Shown here: in pieces, positions 7,960-17,535 of the stretch
How the letters are laid out: each line of letters opens with the position of its first letter
Position numbering within the stretch: the stretch's first letter is position 1
Assembly (NCBI RefSeq): GCF_000021945.1
Contig: NC_011831.1
Location: 3,113,353 to 3,177,352, forward strand
Origin: Chloroflexus aggregans DSM 9485
Lineage (GTDB): Bacteria; Chloroflexota; Chloroflexia; Chloroflexales; Chloroflexaceae
Direction: 5' to 3'
Length of the DNA: 64,000 bases
Notes under the pieces: generated by a model
Told to the model about the DNA's origin: nothing
Seen by the model: only the letters and a program-made list of their open reading frames with translations
Database searches by the model: none
Position numbers and translations under genes: made by a program

Positions 7960-10395
7960 CTACCTGCGTTCGATGGTCGTGTTACCCGGCCAGCGGTAGC
8001 GCACCCCCGGTGGCAAGCGTAGCGTCTCATCGCCGAGCCGGCCCAGGCCAAAGTCAGTGCCATCGGTACTGCGTTCGAGGCGGGCGTATTCCGTCCACTG
8101 CACGATCCAACCGTTGCGGAACAGTTCACCGCTTAGCGGTGGGCCAAGTTCGGCCATTTGTTCGCTGTAGTTGGTAAATCCCGGACAGATCGTTGTCGCC
8201 GGTGTTCCGGTGAAACACTGTGCGCTACGTATCGTTTCGGCGAGATACAGCTCTCTGCCCAATGACCGTATGGAGATGGTACTATCACGTGCTTCGAGAC
8301 ACACTCGCTCGAAGCATTGCAGCCATCCCCATCCAAACGGCACCGCCGGCGTGAGCGGCCAGCCGGCCCGTTCAACTGCCCCAAGCTCGGCCCACGCCCG
8401 CATAAAGGCTACCGGCACGAAGTAGCCGGTTTCGGTAAAGAAGCTGCCGCCTTGCGCCTCAACCGCAATCGTAGCAACCGGCTGCGGCGCGATGAGGTCA
8501 TGGCCATTGCTGTCGCGCAAGCCGACGGCTAGTTGATACGTGCCGGGCAGTAATTCGAGCGGCAACGCAATTGGCTGCATGTGCTCGATGGGAGCTGTCG
8601 TTGACCAGCGCGCTGGCGGTAGTGCGCCATAGAGCAAGGGTAGTTCGCTGTGGGCAGCGACGCGATTGCCGGCAAAGAGCACCCGCACCACGACGGTCAG
8701 GTTGTCTGCCGGATGCTGATCGATCCGCTGCCATTGCAAGCTGAGCGTGAGTAGTTGGCCCGGTTCGTAGGCGACACCGAGCGGTGGGGCCAGTTGCACC
8801 CCGGCCAGTTGCACTCCACCTGCCGCCACCGGCTGCAATGGCGGTTGGGCCGGCCCGGTCGCCACCGGCCGGTAGCGGTCGATCAGTCCCAACGAACCGT
8901 CTTGGGCATACCGGTGCTGAATAATCGTGATCATCTCTGGCGTCAACCAGTTACCGAGGTAATCGAGCAAGATCAACGGTAGTTTGCCGTTCGCTAATTC
9001 TTGCAACAGCGTGGTCTGATCGGCTAAACCTTGATCGAGTAATTGGCGAAACTCGAAGACGGGAATGCGGGCAGTGATACCGGCTCCACTGGCGAGACCG
9101 GGCAAATCGGTGAAGATGACCGGCCCGGCGGTGCGTGCTTCGCGCGCTAACTCCGTACCGGTGCGCGTCAATGCCGCCAGCACGTCGGCTTCACGCCGGG
9201 CGTCGGCCCACAATCCATACTGACCAAAGGCCAAGCGAGGTGGGCCAGGCTCGATCAACCCTGCCGGACGCAGCCGGTTGGCGTCCCACAACGGCGGATA
9301 GTAGAGCAGACTGAGGATCAGCAGGCTGCTCATTGCAAGTGCGCGGACAGACAGACGTTGGTTCATAGCGGCGAGCGTGCTCCATCCCAAGCCGCACAGC
9401 CAAATCAGACCGGCGTACCATTCGAAGAAGTAGTTGGCATACGCACCGACCTTGCCCACACCGATCGCGCCGAGGGTGCCGGCCAATGTGTAGGTGAGGG
9501 CCGGGAGGAGCATCTTCCGTCGTTCGGTGCGCCACACAATAGCTCCACCGATCAGGGCGGCGATGGCGAGAGGCCAACGCAGCGTCAGTTGCTGCCGCCA
9601 GAAGCCGAGGGCTAAGTCTGCTTCCCAGCGGTTTGCGTTGGCGGCTATCACGTGGATCAGGAACCAGCCGTGGGTGGCCCAGGCAAGAGCTGCTACGATG
9701 CCACCACCGGCCAGCGTTGCAGTCGCGAGAAACGTCAGTAAGGCATAACGAGCATGCGGTTCGGGTTGGGGACGGAGCCGGATCCATTCGGCGAGCAAGA
9801 TCGTACCGGCGGCCAGCGGCCCGGCGATCAGTGAGGGCTTGGTCAAGAGGCAGCCAACCGCCAAGAGACCGGCCAGCGCGCCGCGCCAGATCGGCGGCAG
9901 CTGCTCGTGGCCGGCCACCCACACGGCCCACAACCCCAGTGCCACACCGAGCAGATCCACCCGCATCAGCGGCATCCACTCGCGTACCACCGGTACAGTC
10001 AACCAGATCAAGGTCAGCCATGCCCCGCGCCGCCCGATAAGTGCGGCCAGCGCCGCAGTCGCTGCGATTGTAGCGACGAGCGCGATCAATCGTCCGGCAA
10101 CTAATGGCATACCGATCAGACCGGTTAGACCGGCACTCAGCAGTAAAAAGAGTGGCGGGTAATTGACAATCAAAAACGGCTCTTGCGCTGGATCAGCATA
10201 CAAACGCCAGATCGGTTCGCCGCCGGCCAAGCGGCTTACCTGCGCCAACAGCGGCCCCTCGCCGTAATCAAGCGGGAAAGGAAAAGCGAACAGCAATCGA
10301 ACGTGCTCGGCGGCGTACCAGAGGTAGAGAACCAGCAGACCGATCAGGAAGCCCAACAATATGCGATCAAGCCAACGTAATCCTATATGTCTCAT
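7960..10395 (-). CDS. Polytopic membrane protein, probable GT-C/GT39-like glycosyltransferase
   Basis: The start is set at the ATG at 10395 (MRHIGLRWLDRI); the frame also has a TTG at 10419 that lacks support. About 811 aa. The first 390 residues hold roughly ten hydrophobic helices. The first periplasmic loop has LDYGEGPLLAQVSRLAGG with acidic residues, the position where ArnT/PMT-type GT-C enzymes carry their catalytic Asp/Glu; these enzymes move sugars from polyprenyl-phosphate donors on the outer face of the membrane. The C-terminal 400 residues are soluble, with a beta-rich part (VQLAGVQLAPPLG...LLTLSLQW) seen in Chloroflexota homologues. Divergent from the aminotransferase gene at 10495. 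Acceptor and sugar are unknown. Confidence 0.75.
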   Translation of the reverse strand: MRHIGLRWLDRILLGFLIGLLVLYLWYAAEHVRLLFAFPFPLDYGEGPLLAQVSRLAGGEPIWRLYADPAQEPFLIVNYPPLFLLLSAGLTGLIGMPLVAGRLIALVATIAATAALAALIGRRGAWLTLIWLTVPVVREWMPLMRVDLLGVALGLWAVWVAGHEQLPPIWRGALAGLLAVGCLLTKPSLIAGPLAAGTILLAEWIRLRPQPEPHARYALLTFLATATLAGGGIVAALAWATHGWFLIHVIAANANRWEADLALGFWRQQLTLRWPLAIAALIGGAIVWRTERRKMLLPALTYTLAGTLGAIGVGKVGAYANYFFEWYAGLIWLCGLGWSTLAAMNQRLSVRALAMSSLLILSLLYYPPLWDANRLRPAGLIEPGPPRLAFGQYGLWADARREADVLAALTRTGTELAREARTAGPVIFTDLPGLASGAGITARIPVFEFRQLLDQGLADQTTLLQELANGKLPLILLDYLGNWLTPEMITIIQHRYAQDGSLGLIDRYRPVATGPAQPPLQPVAAGGVQLAGVQLAPPLGVAYEPGQLLTLSLQWQRIDQHPADNLTVVVRVLFAGNRVAAHSELPLLYGALPPARWSTTAPIEHMQPIALPLELLPGTYQLAVGLRDSNGHDLIAPQPVATIAVEAQGGSFFTETGYFVPVAFMRAWAELGAVERAGWPLTPAVPFGWGWLQCFERVCLEARDSTISIRSLGRELYLAETIRSAQCFTGTPATTICPGFTNYSEQMAELGPPLSGELFRNGWIVQWTEYARLERSTDGTDFGLGRLGDETLRLPPGVRYRWPGNTTIERR

Positions 10396-10494
10396 GGTAA
10401 GATAGAACTCGCCGAGCAACGGTGCTCGGCTAAGCCGCTACCACGCTGTCAATGCCGTCACCCACTTCCTGCGACAGCGTGAAGGAGAGTTCCT

Positions 10495-11655
10495 ATGACC
10501 AAACACCGCATTGCGCATCGCATTCGTGCCGTTCCCCCCTCAGGCATCCGTCGCTTTTTCGATATTGCTGCCACAATGCCCAACGTGATCTCGCTCGGTG
10601 TCGGCGAGCCTGATTTTATCACGCCGGCAAGCATTCGTGCAGCCGGGCAAGCATCGATTGATCGCACCACAGCCTACACCTCCAACTCCGGCTTACTTGA
10701 ACTGCGCGTTGCGCTGGCCGATCACCTCAACCGCCGGTATGGCGTCCGGTATGACCCTGAAACCGAATTGCTGATCACCGTCGGCGTCAGCGAAGCGATG
10801 CTTGGGGCTGCGCTGGCCTTACTCAATCCCGGTGACGAAGTGCTGGTGCCGGAACCGTGTTTTGTGGCATATCCGGCCTGTGTGACCTTCGCCGATGCAC
10901 GGGTGGTCTATGTTCCCACCAACGTTACCGACGGCTTTCAAGTGACCGGTGCGGCGCTGGAAGCGGCGGTGACGCCACGCACGAAAGCGATCTTGATCGG
11001 CTATCCCAACAACCCGACCGGTGCCGTACTGAGTCGCGAGCGTTTGTTGGAAGTAGCTGCGGTCGCCGAACGCCACGACCTGATCGTCATCTCTGACGAG
11101 ATTTATGATCGGTTGGTGTACGGTGTCGAGCATACCTGTTTTGCATCGTTGCCCGGCATGCGCGAACGCACGGTACTGCTCGGTGGCTTCTCGAAGGCAT
11201 ACGCTATGACCGGTTGGCGGTTGGGTTGGCTGGCGGCTCCGGCCGAGATCGCCGACGCGGTGCGCAAATTCCATCAGTATGCCATTATGTCGGCCCCGAC
11301 TATGAGTCAGTACGCCGGTTTGGAAGCCATCTTGCATGGTGAAGAAGCGGTGCAGGAGATGGTGCGTGAGTACAACCGCCGGCGCAACGTGATCGTGGCC
11401 GGATTAAACAGCATCGGTTTACCCACGTTTGAACCGCAGGGAGCGTTTTACGCTTTTCCGCAGGTGAGCCATCTTGGGCTTAGTAGCGAAGTGTTTTGTG
11501 AGCAATTGCTACAGCGTGAGCAAGTGGCCGTCGTGCCGGGTGATGCGTTTGGACCGAGCGGAGCCGGCTATGTACGGGCGTGTTATGCAACGGCGCTGAA
11601 TAAAATTGAAGAGGCGCTCGAACGGATCGAGCGCTTTGTTCGACGGATTGGCTAA
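10495..11655 (+). CDS. PLP-dependent class I aminotransferase (aspartate aminotransferase-like)
   Basis: 386 aa with a clear GAAGGAGAG ribosome binding site before the ATG. Motifs of fold-type I, subfamily I-gamma aminotransferases are present in order: SLGVGEPDFITP near the N-terminus (substrate region), YPNNPTGAVLSRE, VISDEIYDRLVY (Asp that pairs with the PLP pyridine nitrogen), GGFSKAYAMTGWRLGW with the Schiff-base Lys, and a C-terminal YVRACYATA with the carboxylate-binding Arg. It would exchange amino groups between an amino acid and 2-oxoglutarate or another keto acid. Sequence style matches the aspartate/aromatic group sometimes annotated as aspC or patA, but the exact substrate cannot be read. 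Neighbours give no pathway clue. Confidence 0.9.
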   Translation: MTKHRIAHRIRAVPPSGIRRFFDIAATMPNVISLGVGEPDFITPASIRAAGQASIDRTTAYTSNSGLLELRVALADHLNRRYGVRYDPETELLITVGVSEAMLGAALALLNPGDEVLVPEPCFVAYPACVTFADARVVYVPTNVTDGFQVTGAALEAAVTPRTKAILIGYPNNPTGAVLSRERLLEVAAVAERHDLIVISDEIYDRLVYGVEHTCFASLPGMRERTVLLGGFSKAYAMTGWRLGWLAAPAEIADAVRKFHQYAIMSAPTMSQYAGLEAILHGEEAVQEMVREYNRRRNVIVAGLNSIGLPTFEPQGAFYAFPQVSHLGLSSEVFCEQLLQREQVAVVPGDAFGPSGAGYVRACYATALNKIEEALERIERFVRRIG

Positions 11656-11690
11656 TTGACGAACAGGATCGACAGCAAGCGAGGTACACG

Positions 11691-12008
11691 ATGGCATCGC
11701 ACGATCATGAAACAACCACCGAACTCCGCTGCTCGTTGACCGGGCGACCGCTGACACCAGACGAGGCGTATTGGGCACCGCCGTTGATCACGGCGCGTGA
11801 CTTGATCACCACGTTTTTCAAAACACTGTTTACCAATCCGGCGGCGCTAGGGGCTATCTTTCTCAGCGAGTTACCGAACGTGCCTTATGCACCAGAAGCG
11901 CGGCCTTTACTGGCCCGGCGTCGTTCCATTGAACAAGCCAAATTGCTCGGCCTCCTGCTTCTGATTGCCGTGGTAGTCGTAGCGCTGGTCTTCTGGTTGG
12001 TGAGGTGA
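11691..12008 (+). CDS. Small C-terminally anchored membrane protein, unknown
   Basis: 105 aa. The N-terminus ELRCSLTGRPLTPDEAYWAPPLITARDLI looks like a short zinc-finger-like or substrate tag region but has only one Cys (position 14), so no metal site is complete. Residues about 83-104 form one strongly hydrophobic helix (LLGLLLLIAVVVVALVFWLV). The stop codon overlaps the GTG start of the next gene (GTGA), so the two are translationally coupled and probably work together. The function cannot be named. The start is the ATG after CGAGGTACACG. Confidence 0.7.
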   Translation: MASHDHETTTELRCSLTGRPLTPDEAYWAPPLITARDLITTFFKTLFTNPAALGAIFLSELPNVPYAPEARPLLARRRSIEQAKLLGLLLLIAVVVVALVFWLVR

Positions 12009-14065
12009 ACGGTCGCGAATTTCAACCGGTCTCGACGACGGTAGGCGGTGAGCAACTGACTACCAGCCGACTGAGTGCCGGTCGGCGTTGGTTGCTCAGT
12101 GGTTTGGTCATCGGCTTGCTCGTTGCTATGACGACAACCGGGCGGGCTGTGTTAGCGACGGCCTTCTGGCTCATTGCGCCCGGCTACCTGATCGAACGCT
12201 ATCTTCCCGGTGCGCGTCCGCATTGGTTGCTACGGATTGCGCTCTGGGTCGGGATTGGTTTGAGCATCCTACCGCTAGTTTACCTATGGACAACCGCCAT
12301 CGGTGGAGCGGTAACGCCCTCTCTGCTAATCGGCGGTGCATTCCTGTTGGCGATAAGCACCGGCGTGGCCGCCTGGCATGATCTCGCAGCCGTACACGAT
12401 CGACCATCGACCGCGACGTGGGTGTTGCTTACGGTACTCGTGATCACCGCCGGGTTGCGTGCTGTGCAGATCGCCGATCTCGCTTTTCCACCGTGGGTCG
12501 ACTCGGTGCATCACGCCTTGATGATCCGGGTTGCAGCCGAGACAGGGCGAGTTCCGTGGACGCTGACCCCCTACTTGCCGGTAGTTGACATGCCGTATCA
12601 CTGGGGGTATCACGTGTTGATAGCCGCAGCGTGGCAGCTTAGCGGTGGTGAATCACCCGATGTAATGCTTTGGAGTGGCCAATTCCTCAACTGGTTGCAG
12701 AGTGTGACGGCGGCAGCGTTGGCCTTGCTGTATTGGCGACGACCGGTGGCGGCGAGTGTCGCTGCCGTTATCGTTGGCTGCATTTCGTGGATGCCGGCTT
12801 ACTACGTATCGTGGGGTCGTTATACCCAACTAAGCGGGTTACTGTTGTTGGTCGGGTTGGCAATCAGTTGGCACTATTGGCTACATACCGGCGACAGACG
12901 CGAGCGGATCGGCTGGCTGGCCCTGATCATTCTCACGGCTACCGGTCTCAGTCTCGTGCATATGCGAGTCTTTGTGTTCGGCGGGGCGCTGATTGCCGCG
13001 GAGAGTCTCGTGTGGTGCATGCGTCAATCACGGCGCACCATCAGCATCTACGCGGGTCTCGCCGGGCTGGTCGGGGTTGGTGTTGCGCTCCTGGCAGCAC
13101 CGTGGTGGTGGTTAATCCTCCGGCGCATCTTATTACCGGCAGCAGTCGGCGAGCAGAGTTTAACCACCGGCGGTTCGTATGCCCGACTCAGCTACGACTT
13201 GATGTGGATTGGCCCGAACGAGTGGTTGGTCGCATTGGCGTTGCTCGGCGCACTGCTCGGCGTTGCTCGGCGGCAACGGGCGACTACCATCCTCACGTTG
13301 TGGGTAGGTGGTTTGGTGGTGCTGACCAATCCGTGGCTGATCAGCTTTGTGTTGCCATCGGTAGGTGTGATTGTATTGATTGGCAGTGTTGTGCAGCGCC
13401 GTTGGCGTTGGGCTGGGATTGGGCTGCTCTTGCTGGCGATTAACCCGGCGACAGTACATCTGCCCTTTCTCTGGCTACTCCCGGTTGACATTGCTGCGAT
13501 CAGTCTTTTTTTACCCCTCAGCAGCCTGATCGGCGGTGGGGCCACATTGATCTGGCCGTCCCGACGCTGGTTGCAGATCGGTGGTGCTTGTGCTTTGATC
13601 GGGGTTGCCCTGTGGGGTGCGCAGCAGCAACGCAACATCGTGAATCCGATCACCGTGTTGGCTACTGCTGACGACCGCGTTGCTATGCGGTGGATCGGTG
13701 AACATACTCCTACAGATGCACGCTTTCTCATCAACGCAGCACCGTGGCTACCGACCATCGAGCGCGGCAACGATGGTGGTTGGTGGATTACACCTCTCAC
13801 CGGGCGGTGGACAAGTACGCCGCCGGTTCTGATCACCTACGGCGACCCAACCGCCTTGCGCGTAGCGCGTCAGCTCAGCCAGCAAGTGATTGCGATTGGC
13901 AACGGGCAACCGATTGATCTGGTTCAACTGGTCACCGATGCTCAGATCGACTACATCTACACTTCGCCGGCCGGCCCACTAACTCCGGCACAGATTGCCG
14001 GCCTGGGTTATGAGCCGGTATACACACAGGGTGGTGTTGTGATTTATCAGGTGCGAGCACGGTAG
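12005..14065 (+). CDS. Large polytopic membrane protein, GT-C-like (paralogue of the gene at 21416-23473)
   Basis: 686 aa, beginning with GTG overlapping the stop of the preceding gene by 4 nt. About 12-14 transmembrane helices. A loop near residue 160 reads FPPWVDSVHHALMIRV and is followed by MPYHWGYHVLIAAAW; acidic/His residues in the first external loops are typical of GT-C sugar transferases. The stretch ISWMPAYYVSWGRYTQLSG recurs as VSVYPAYYVNWGRYTQLAG in the 21416-23473 protein, and the C-termini of both contain WI.(E/D)H.P.DA(R/V)F.(I/V)N and GGWW.T.LTGR, so these are paralogues. The soluble tail after the last helix would face outside. Activity is inferred from topology only. Confidence 0.75.
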   Translation: MNGREFQPVSTTVGGEQLTTSRLSAGRRWLLSGLVIGLLVAMTTTGRAVLATAFWLIAPGYLIERYLPGARPHWLLRIALWVGIGLSILPLVYLWTTAIGGAVTPSLLIGGAFLLAISTGVAAWHDLAAVHDRPSTATWVLLTVLVITAGLRAVQIADLAFPPWVDSVHHALMIRVAAETGRVPWTLTPYLPVVDMPYHWGYHVLIAAAWQLSGGESPDVMLWSGQFLNWLQSVTAAALALLYWRRPVAASVAAVIVGCISWMPAYYVSWGRYTQLSGLLLLVGLAISWHYWLHTGDRRERIGWLALIILTATGLSLVHMRVFVFGGALIAAESLVWCMRQSRRTISIYAGLAGLVGVGVALLAAPWWWLILRRILLPAAVGEQSLTTGGSYARLSYDLMWIGPNEWLVALALLGALLGVARRQRATTILTLWVGGLVVLTNPWLISFVLPSVGVIVLIGSVVQRRWRWAGIGLLLLAINPATVHLPFLWLLPVDIAAISLFLPLSSLIGGGATLIWPSRRWLQIGGACALIGVALWGAQQQRNIVNPITVLATADDRVAMRWIGEHTPTDARFLINAAPWLPTIERGNDGGWWITPLTGRWTSTPPVLITYGDPTALRVARQLSQQVIAIGNGQPIDLVQLVTDAQIDYIYTSPAGPLTPAQIAGLGYEPVYTQGGVVIYQVRAR

Positions 14066-14153
14066 ATCAGGTCAGGATCGACCACAACAGAGCCGGTGAG
14101 GTTAGACCATCACGAACGTAGCCCAAGTCGTTACCGTACTGAGCTGGACCCCA

Positions 14154-15071
14154 TTATTGTCCGATGATCCACCACCAATCACGCCATCCGACCAGTACCA
14201 TGACATAGAGTATCAACATCACGCTCAGCACCGTATCAAACCGTTGCCAGCGGCGTGGTCGCGGACGGACCAACCAGCTAGCTCCGGCAACAAAGATGAA
14301 AACGATCATACCACCGCCGGCCAGGTAGAGTCGGTAGAGAGGGATACTCGGATCAACCGGGCCGTGGGTCAAGCGCAGTACATGTTGCAAATCGGCAGCA
14401 ATCGGTCCGGCGGGTGGGAAGGCCGGTGCGAGCGGTGCAATAATCGTAGCGAAGGGATTGAACGCGACTAGTGAGATCAGGGTAGGGTTAGGCACGGGAT
14501 TGTTGGTGACGATCAGCGTCACTGCTCCGACCCATACGAGCAGTGAACCATAGATTGCCACCAAGGCCGGTGGCGTTTGCCGGACTAAGGCCATCCAACC
14601 GAGACTATAAGCACCACTAAGCAAGCCGCTTGTGAGGATCACGGCAAAGGCCCAGCCAATTTCAGGCCAGCTAAGGCTCCCAAACAGCGGTAAGATGCTA
14701 AAAAAGGGTAGTGTGATCAGCACAATCAGGAGCATACCTCCCCACACAGCCAGCAAACGGGCAAACAAACGGGCAGGCGGTAACGCCGGTTGCAGGCCGG
14801 TCGGTGGTGACGTACTCGCGGCTATCAGTGGGGTTGTGACTATCACCCAACCTTGTAACGCCAGACAGAGACTCGTCGCAAATAACCGACCAATTTGCGC
14901 ATGAGGAAGGGGAATAGCCTGCGGTGTTGCAACAATGACGTTGGTGAACCCCGACTGTTGGGCGATTAGCTGTGTGACTGCGATCATTGCCAGCATTGTG
15001 CCAACGATCAGCACTGCGATGCGTCGTCGCCGGATCAGGTAGTGCCATTCTTCGCGCAAGATGACGCTCAT
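14154..15071 (-). CDS. ABC-2-type permease-like membrane protein
   Basis: Start set at the ATG at 15071, which overlaps the stop of the upstream gene as ATGA; an upstream in-frame ATG at 15110 would extend the protein into that gene and is unlikely. About 305 aa with six hydrophobic helices and the N-terminal cytoplasmic segment SVILREEWHYLIRRRR typical of ABC-2 transporter permeases. A large external loop sits between helix 1 and 2 (QSGFTNVIVATPQAIPLPHAQ). No ATPase gene is adjacent, so the partner must be encoded elsewhere or the protein is not a transporter. Coupled to the secreted/membrane protein upstream, which may be its accessory subunit, as in gliding-type ABC systems (inference). 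Confidence 0.65.
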   Translation of the reverse strand: MSVILREEWHYLIRRRRIAVLIVGTMLAMIAVTQLIAQQSGFTNVIVATPQAIPLPHAQIGRLFATSLCLALQGWVIVTTPLIAASTSPPTGLQPALPPARLFARLLAVWGGMLLIVLITLPFFSILPLFGSLSWPEIGWAFAVILTSGLLSGAYSLGWMALVRQTPPALVAIYGSLLVWVGAVTLIVTNNPVPNPTLISLVAFNPFATIIAPLAPAFPPAGPIAADLQHVLRLTHGPVDPSIPLYRLYLAGGGMIVFIFVAGASWLVRPRPRRWQRFDTVLSVMLILYVMVLVGWRDWWWIIGQ

Positions 15072-17344
15072 GGTATTTCTCCCTGAACCCCACCGACGGC
15101 AACCACACACCCAAGCCGATCGAGATTGCCGTTGATCCGAAGTCGTACTTCACCGGCTCGCAAATATGGGTTGGCCGCCGGGATGGTGAAGTTGGCCGGA
15201 TTGGTCAACGGAATGCTATTCCATTCGTCGGTGACCCAATTGTAGACTTGAATAGTGATAGTATCCAAGGTGCCCGACGACTCAAGACGCACTTGAATGC
15301 TCGTAGCCTGTAGTGAGGAGAGTGCCGGTGGGAGGCGTAGGCGGAGATCGGCGGTGCCGCCGCTCAGTTGGATTCCTCGATCGTTGAGACAGCGTTTCGT
15401 CGTTGGATCGGTTACATCAAGACGCAACCAACCGGCGGGAAGATTAAGTTCGCCTTGACCGCTAATGGGTGGACGTAGCACCAACAGCGTTTCGCTGCGC
15501 TCAACCGTGAACTGTTCTCCGGCCAACGGATCACGATTGAGCCATGCTAACATAAACGGCCCCGGATCGAACCGGTTTGGGAGCATCGCGATGACCGCAT
15601 CGATAAAGGAGCCACGGATACGAGCAATCTGTTCGGCATTGGGGCCGGTAAGCAAACCGTTATTCTGCAAGTCTTGTATGATCAATTGCCCAAGCGAATC
15701 ACCGGTACTCGTTATCGGGAGACCGAGTGGCCAGCGCGCGACCGAACGCGCACCGGGGCGCAGGGTGCCGAAGAAGAGCAGATGATCACCGTAGACGAAA
15801 TAGGTGTCGCGTAGGGTATACGGGCTATCGTTTTGCACATCAACCCGTAGCCGACCCTGATCGACCGTAAATATCGCCCGTACCGCCGGCGCCGGCAACA
15901 GCGCAGTTGCCCATAACCCTTGGGCTTGCCATGGTTCGAGCGTGACCGCCATCTGTGTGGTCAATTGTGGCAGACTCCCTTCGAACCCGTTCGACCGTTC
16001 GAGACGACCCACCACTCCTGAGAGCGGGCGAATCAGTGTTGGGTAGGCAAACTCGACGTTCTCTATGCGGGGCATTGCCGACAGCATCACTATTGCCGTC
16101 TGGGCTTGAGCCTGTGCTGGATCGAGAACTTCGATCCACGTCAAACGGATGGCGGCCTGGGTGGGGGAGGCATTCGTAATTGCCCACCACACGCCCACTG
16201 TGCTGCTTATCACAGCAAACAATGCCAAGATGGTTGCCGATACCATCTTACGTCGCCACCAACCGATCATGAGAATGCCGGTAAGTGCTAAAGCGTACCA
16301 CGTCAGCGCGGTCAGCGCTTGCGCGAAGGCTGGCAGGTCAAGCGTCGGTAGCTCGCTCAGCACCGGCAGAAGACGTTGTTCCTGGACGGTAGTAATCTGC
16401 GCAGCCGTGCCAAGAGCGGTTGGTAGCAACAAAGCCGGTTGCGCTAACGTACTCCAAAATGGTTCACGACCGGGCCAATCGGCCAATTGTTCGGGAGCGA
16501 AGGCCAATTGAGTAACACGCCCACGCCCTACCGGATACTCGATCCATGGCGGTGCGTTGGGATCACCGATTGCTTGCGCACCGACTACCGGCGCCAACTT
16601 CAAGCCGATCAACCGTGTTGTTAGCTCCAACTTGCCGTACTCGGCGATTGGTTGGTTGTCAATGACCGTTACCCCTTCGATCTGAGCAGCTTGTAACGCA
16701 GGTGGCAATGCTGCCAGCAGATCCACGGCGTTCACCCCACCGCCTACGATAAGGTGACCGCCGTTGGCAACCCATGCCAGCAAAGCAGTTTGTTGACTTG
16801 CCGTCAGTGGCTTGCTCAATGCAAACAGCGCTAATACGCTCAGATTACTCAAGCCAAGTGGATGATCGGGCAGATCGTCGACGATCAAACTATCGGTAGC
16901 AAATAGATCGCTATTCACCGGTGAAGGCCCGATCACAGCCCGCATCCGTTCGGCCGGTCGCAAGAGGAGCAAGATGTCTTGTTGGGCGACAACTCCGGTA
17001 TTGGTGGAAAGAATAACGGTAACTGCGCGCAGCGGTCGGGCAATAAACACATACAGCCAGACGACCTGCTCGGTATCGGCGGCGATACGGAATGTGCGTA
17101 CATACTGTATCGGCTCATCGATGAGTGAAGCGGTTAACGTGACCGTCACCGTAGGGCCTTGATTACGCAGCGTCGCGCGGATAGGTAGCCATTCGCCAAC
17201 CACGTATTGACCGCCAAAAGGGGTGAATACTTCCAACTCAATTTGGGCTTGGGCTAAGGTTTGTGCGGGCGCACCGATCTGTACGACCAACAAGACGATT
17301 GAGCAGCACAGCAGGAGAGCGAAACGCAACCGGCGTACAATCAT
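15068..17344 (-). CDS. Secreted, membrane-tethered protein with glutamine-amidotransferase-like domain
   Basis: 758 aa. Residues 1-33 form a signal peptide (basic start, hydrophobic core, cleavage near LAQA). A beta-sandwich-like region follows (about 35-140, adhesin/NEW3-like, with ATLRNQGPTVTVTLTASL). Then comes an alpha/beta domain (about 140-310) with LLAWVANGGHLIVGGG, the pattern of the catalytically inactive glutamine-amidotransferase-like domains in DUF4350 and gliding-motility GldG proteins. Two transmembrane helices lie at about 345-395 (LTWYALALTGILMIGWW and ISSTVGVWWAI). The C-terminal 350 residues are again beta-rich and extracellular. Overlaps the ABC-2-like permease by 4 nt, so a joint envelope machine is likely. 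The exact role is unknown. Confidence 0.7.
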   Translation of the reverse strand: MIVRRLRFALLLCCSIVLLVVQIGAPAQTLAQAQIELEVFTPFGGQYVVGEWLPIRATLRNQGPTVTVTLTASLIDEPIQYVRTFRIAADTEQVVWLYVFIARPLRAVTVILSTNTGVVAQQDILLLLRPAERMRAVIGPSPVNSDLFATDSLIVDDLPDHPLGLSNLSVLALFALSKPLTASQQTALLAWVANGGHLIVGGGVNAVDLLAALPPALQAAQIEGVTVIDNQPIAEYGKLELTTRLIGLKLAPVVGAQAIGDPNAPPWIEYPVGRGRVTQLAFAPEQLADWPGREPFWSTLAQPALLLPTALGTAAQITTVQEQRLLPVLSELPTLDLPAFAQALTALTWYALALTGILMIGWWRRKMVSATILALFAVISSTVGVWWAITNASPTQAAIRLTWIEVLDPAQAQAQTAIVMLSAMPRIENVEFAYPTLIRPLSGVVGRLERSNGFEGSLPQLTTQMAVTLEPWQAQGLWATALLPAPAVRAIFTVDQGRLRVDVQNDSPYTLRDTYFVYGDHLLFFGTLRPGARSVARWPLGLPITSTGDSLGQLIIQDLQNNGLLTGPNAEQIARIRGSFIDAVIAMLPNRFDPGPFMLAWLNRDPLAGEQFTVERSETLLVLRPPISGQGELNLPAGWLRLDVTDPTTKRCLNDRGIQLSGGTADLRLRLPPALSSLQATSIQVRLESSGTLDTITIQVYNWVTDEWNSIPLTNPANFTIPAANPYLRAGEVRLRINGNLDRLGCVVAVGGVQGEIP

Positions 17345-17535
17345 AACAGAATGAACCTTGCACGTTAAGGGTGGCGATACCTAAATTATACGAGAAGTGT
17401 TGAATGCTATCGGCGTCATGATTTGCCCGCAGTTGTACAATATCCTGTTTTCCCCATCGGGCGTTTGGTCACACCGATGCATCAAGCATGTGCTATGATC
17501 AACGCAAAACGTCAACCGGAGTAGCGTGCAAGATT

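Noticed and set aside
12670-13443. 257-aa ORF in another frame of the polytopic gene
   Set aside because: Fully inside the 686-aa membrane protein gene, with Gly/Arg/Cys-rich shadow composition.
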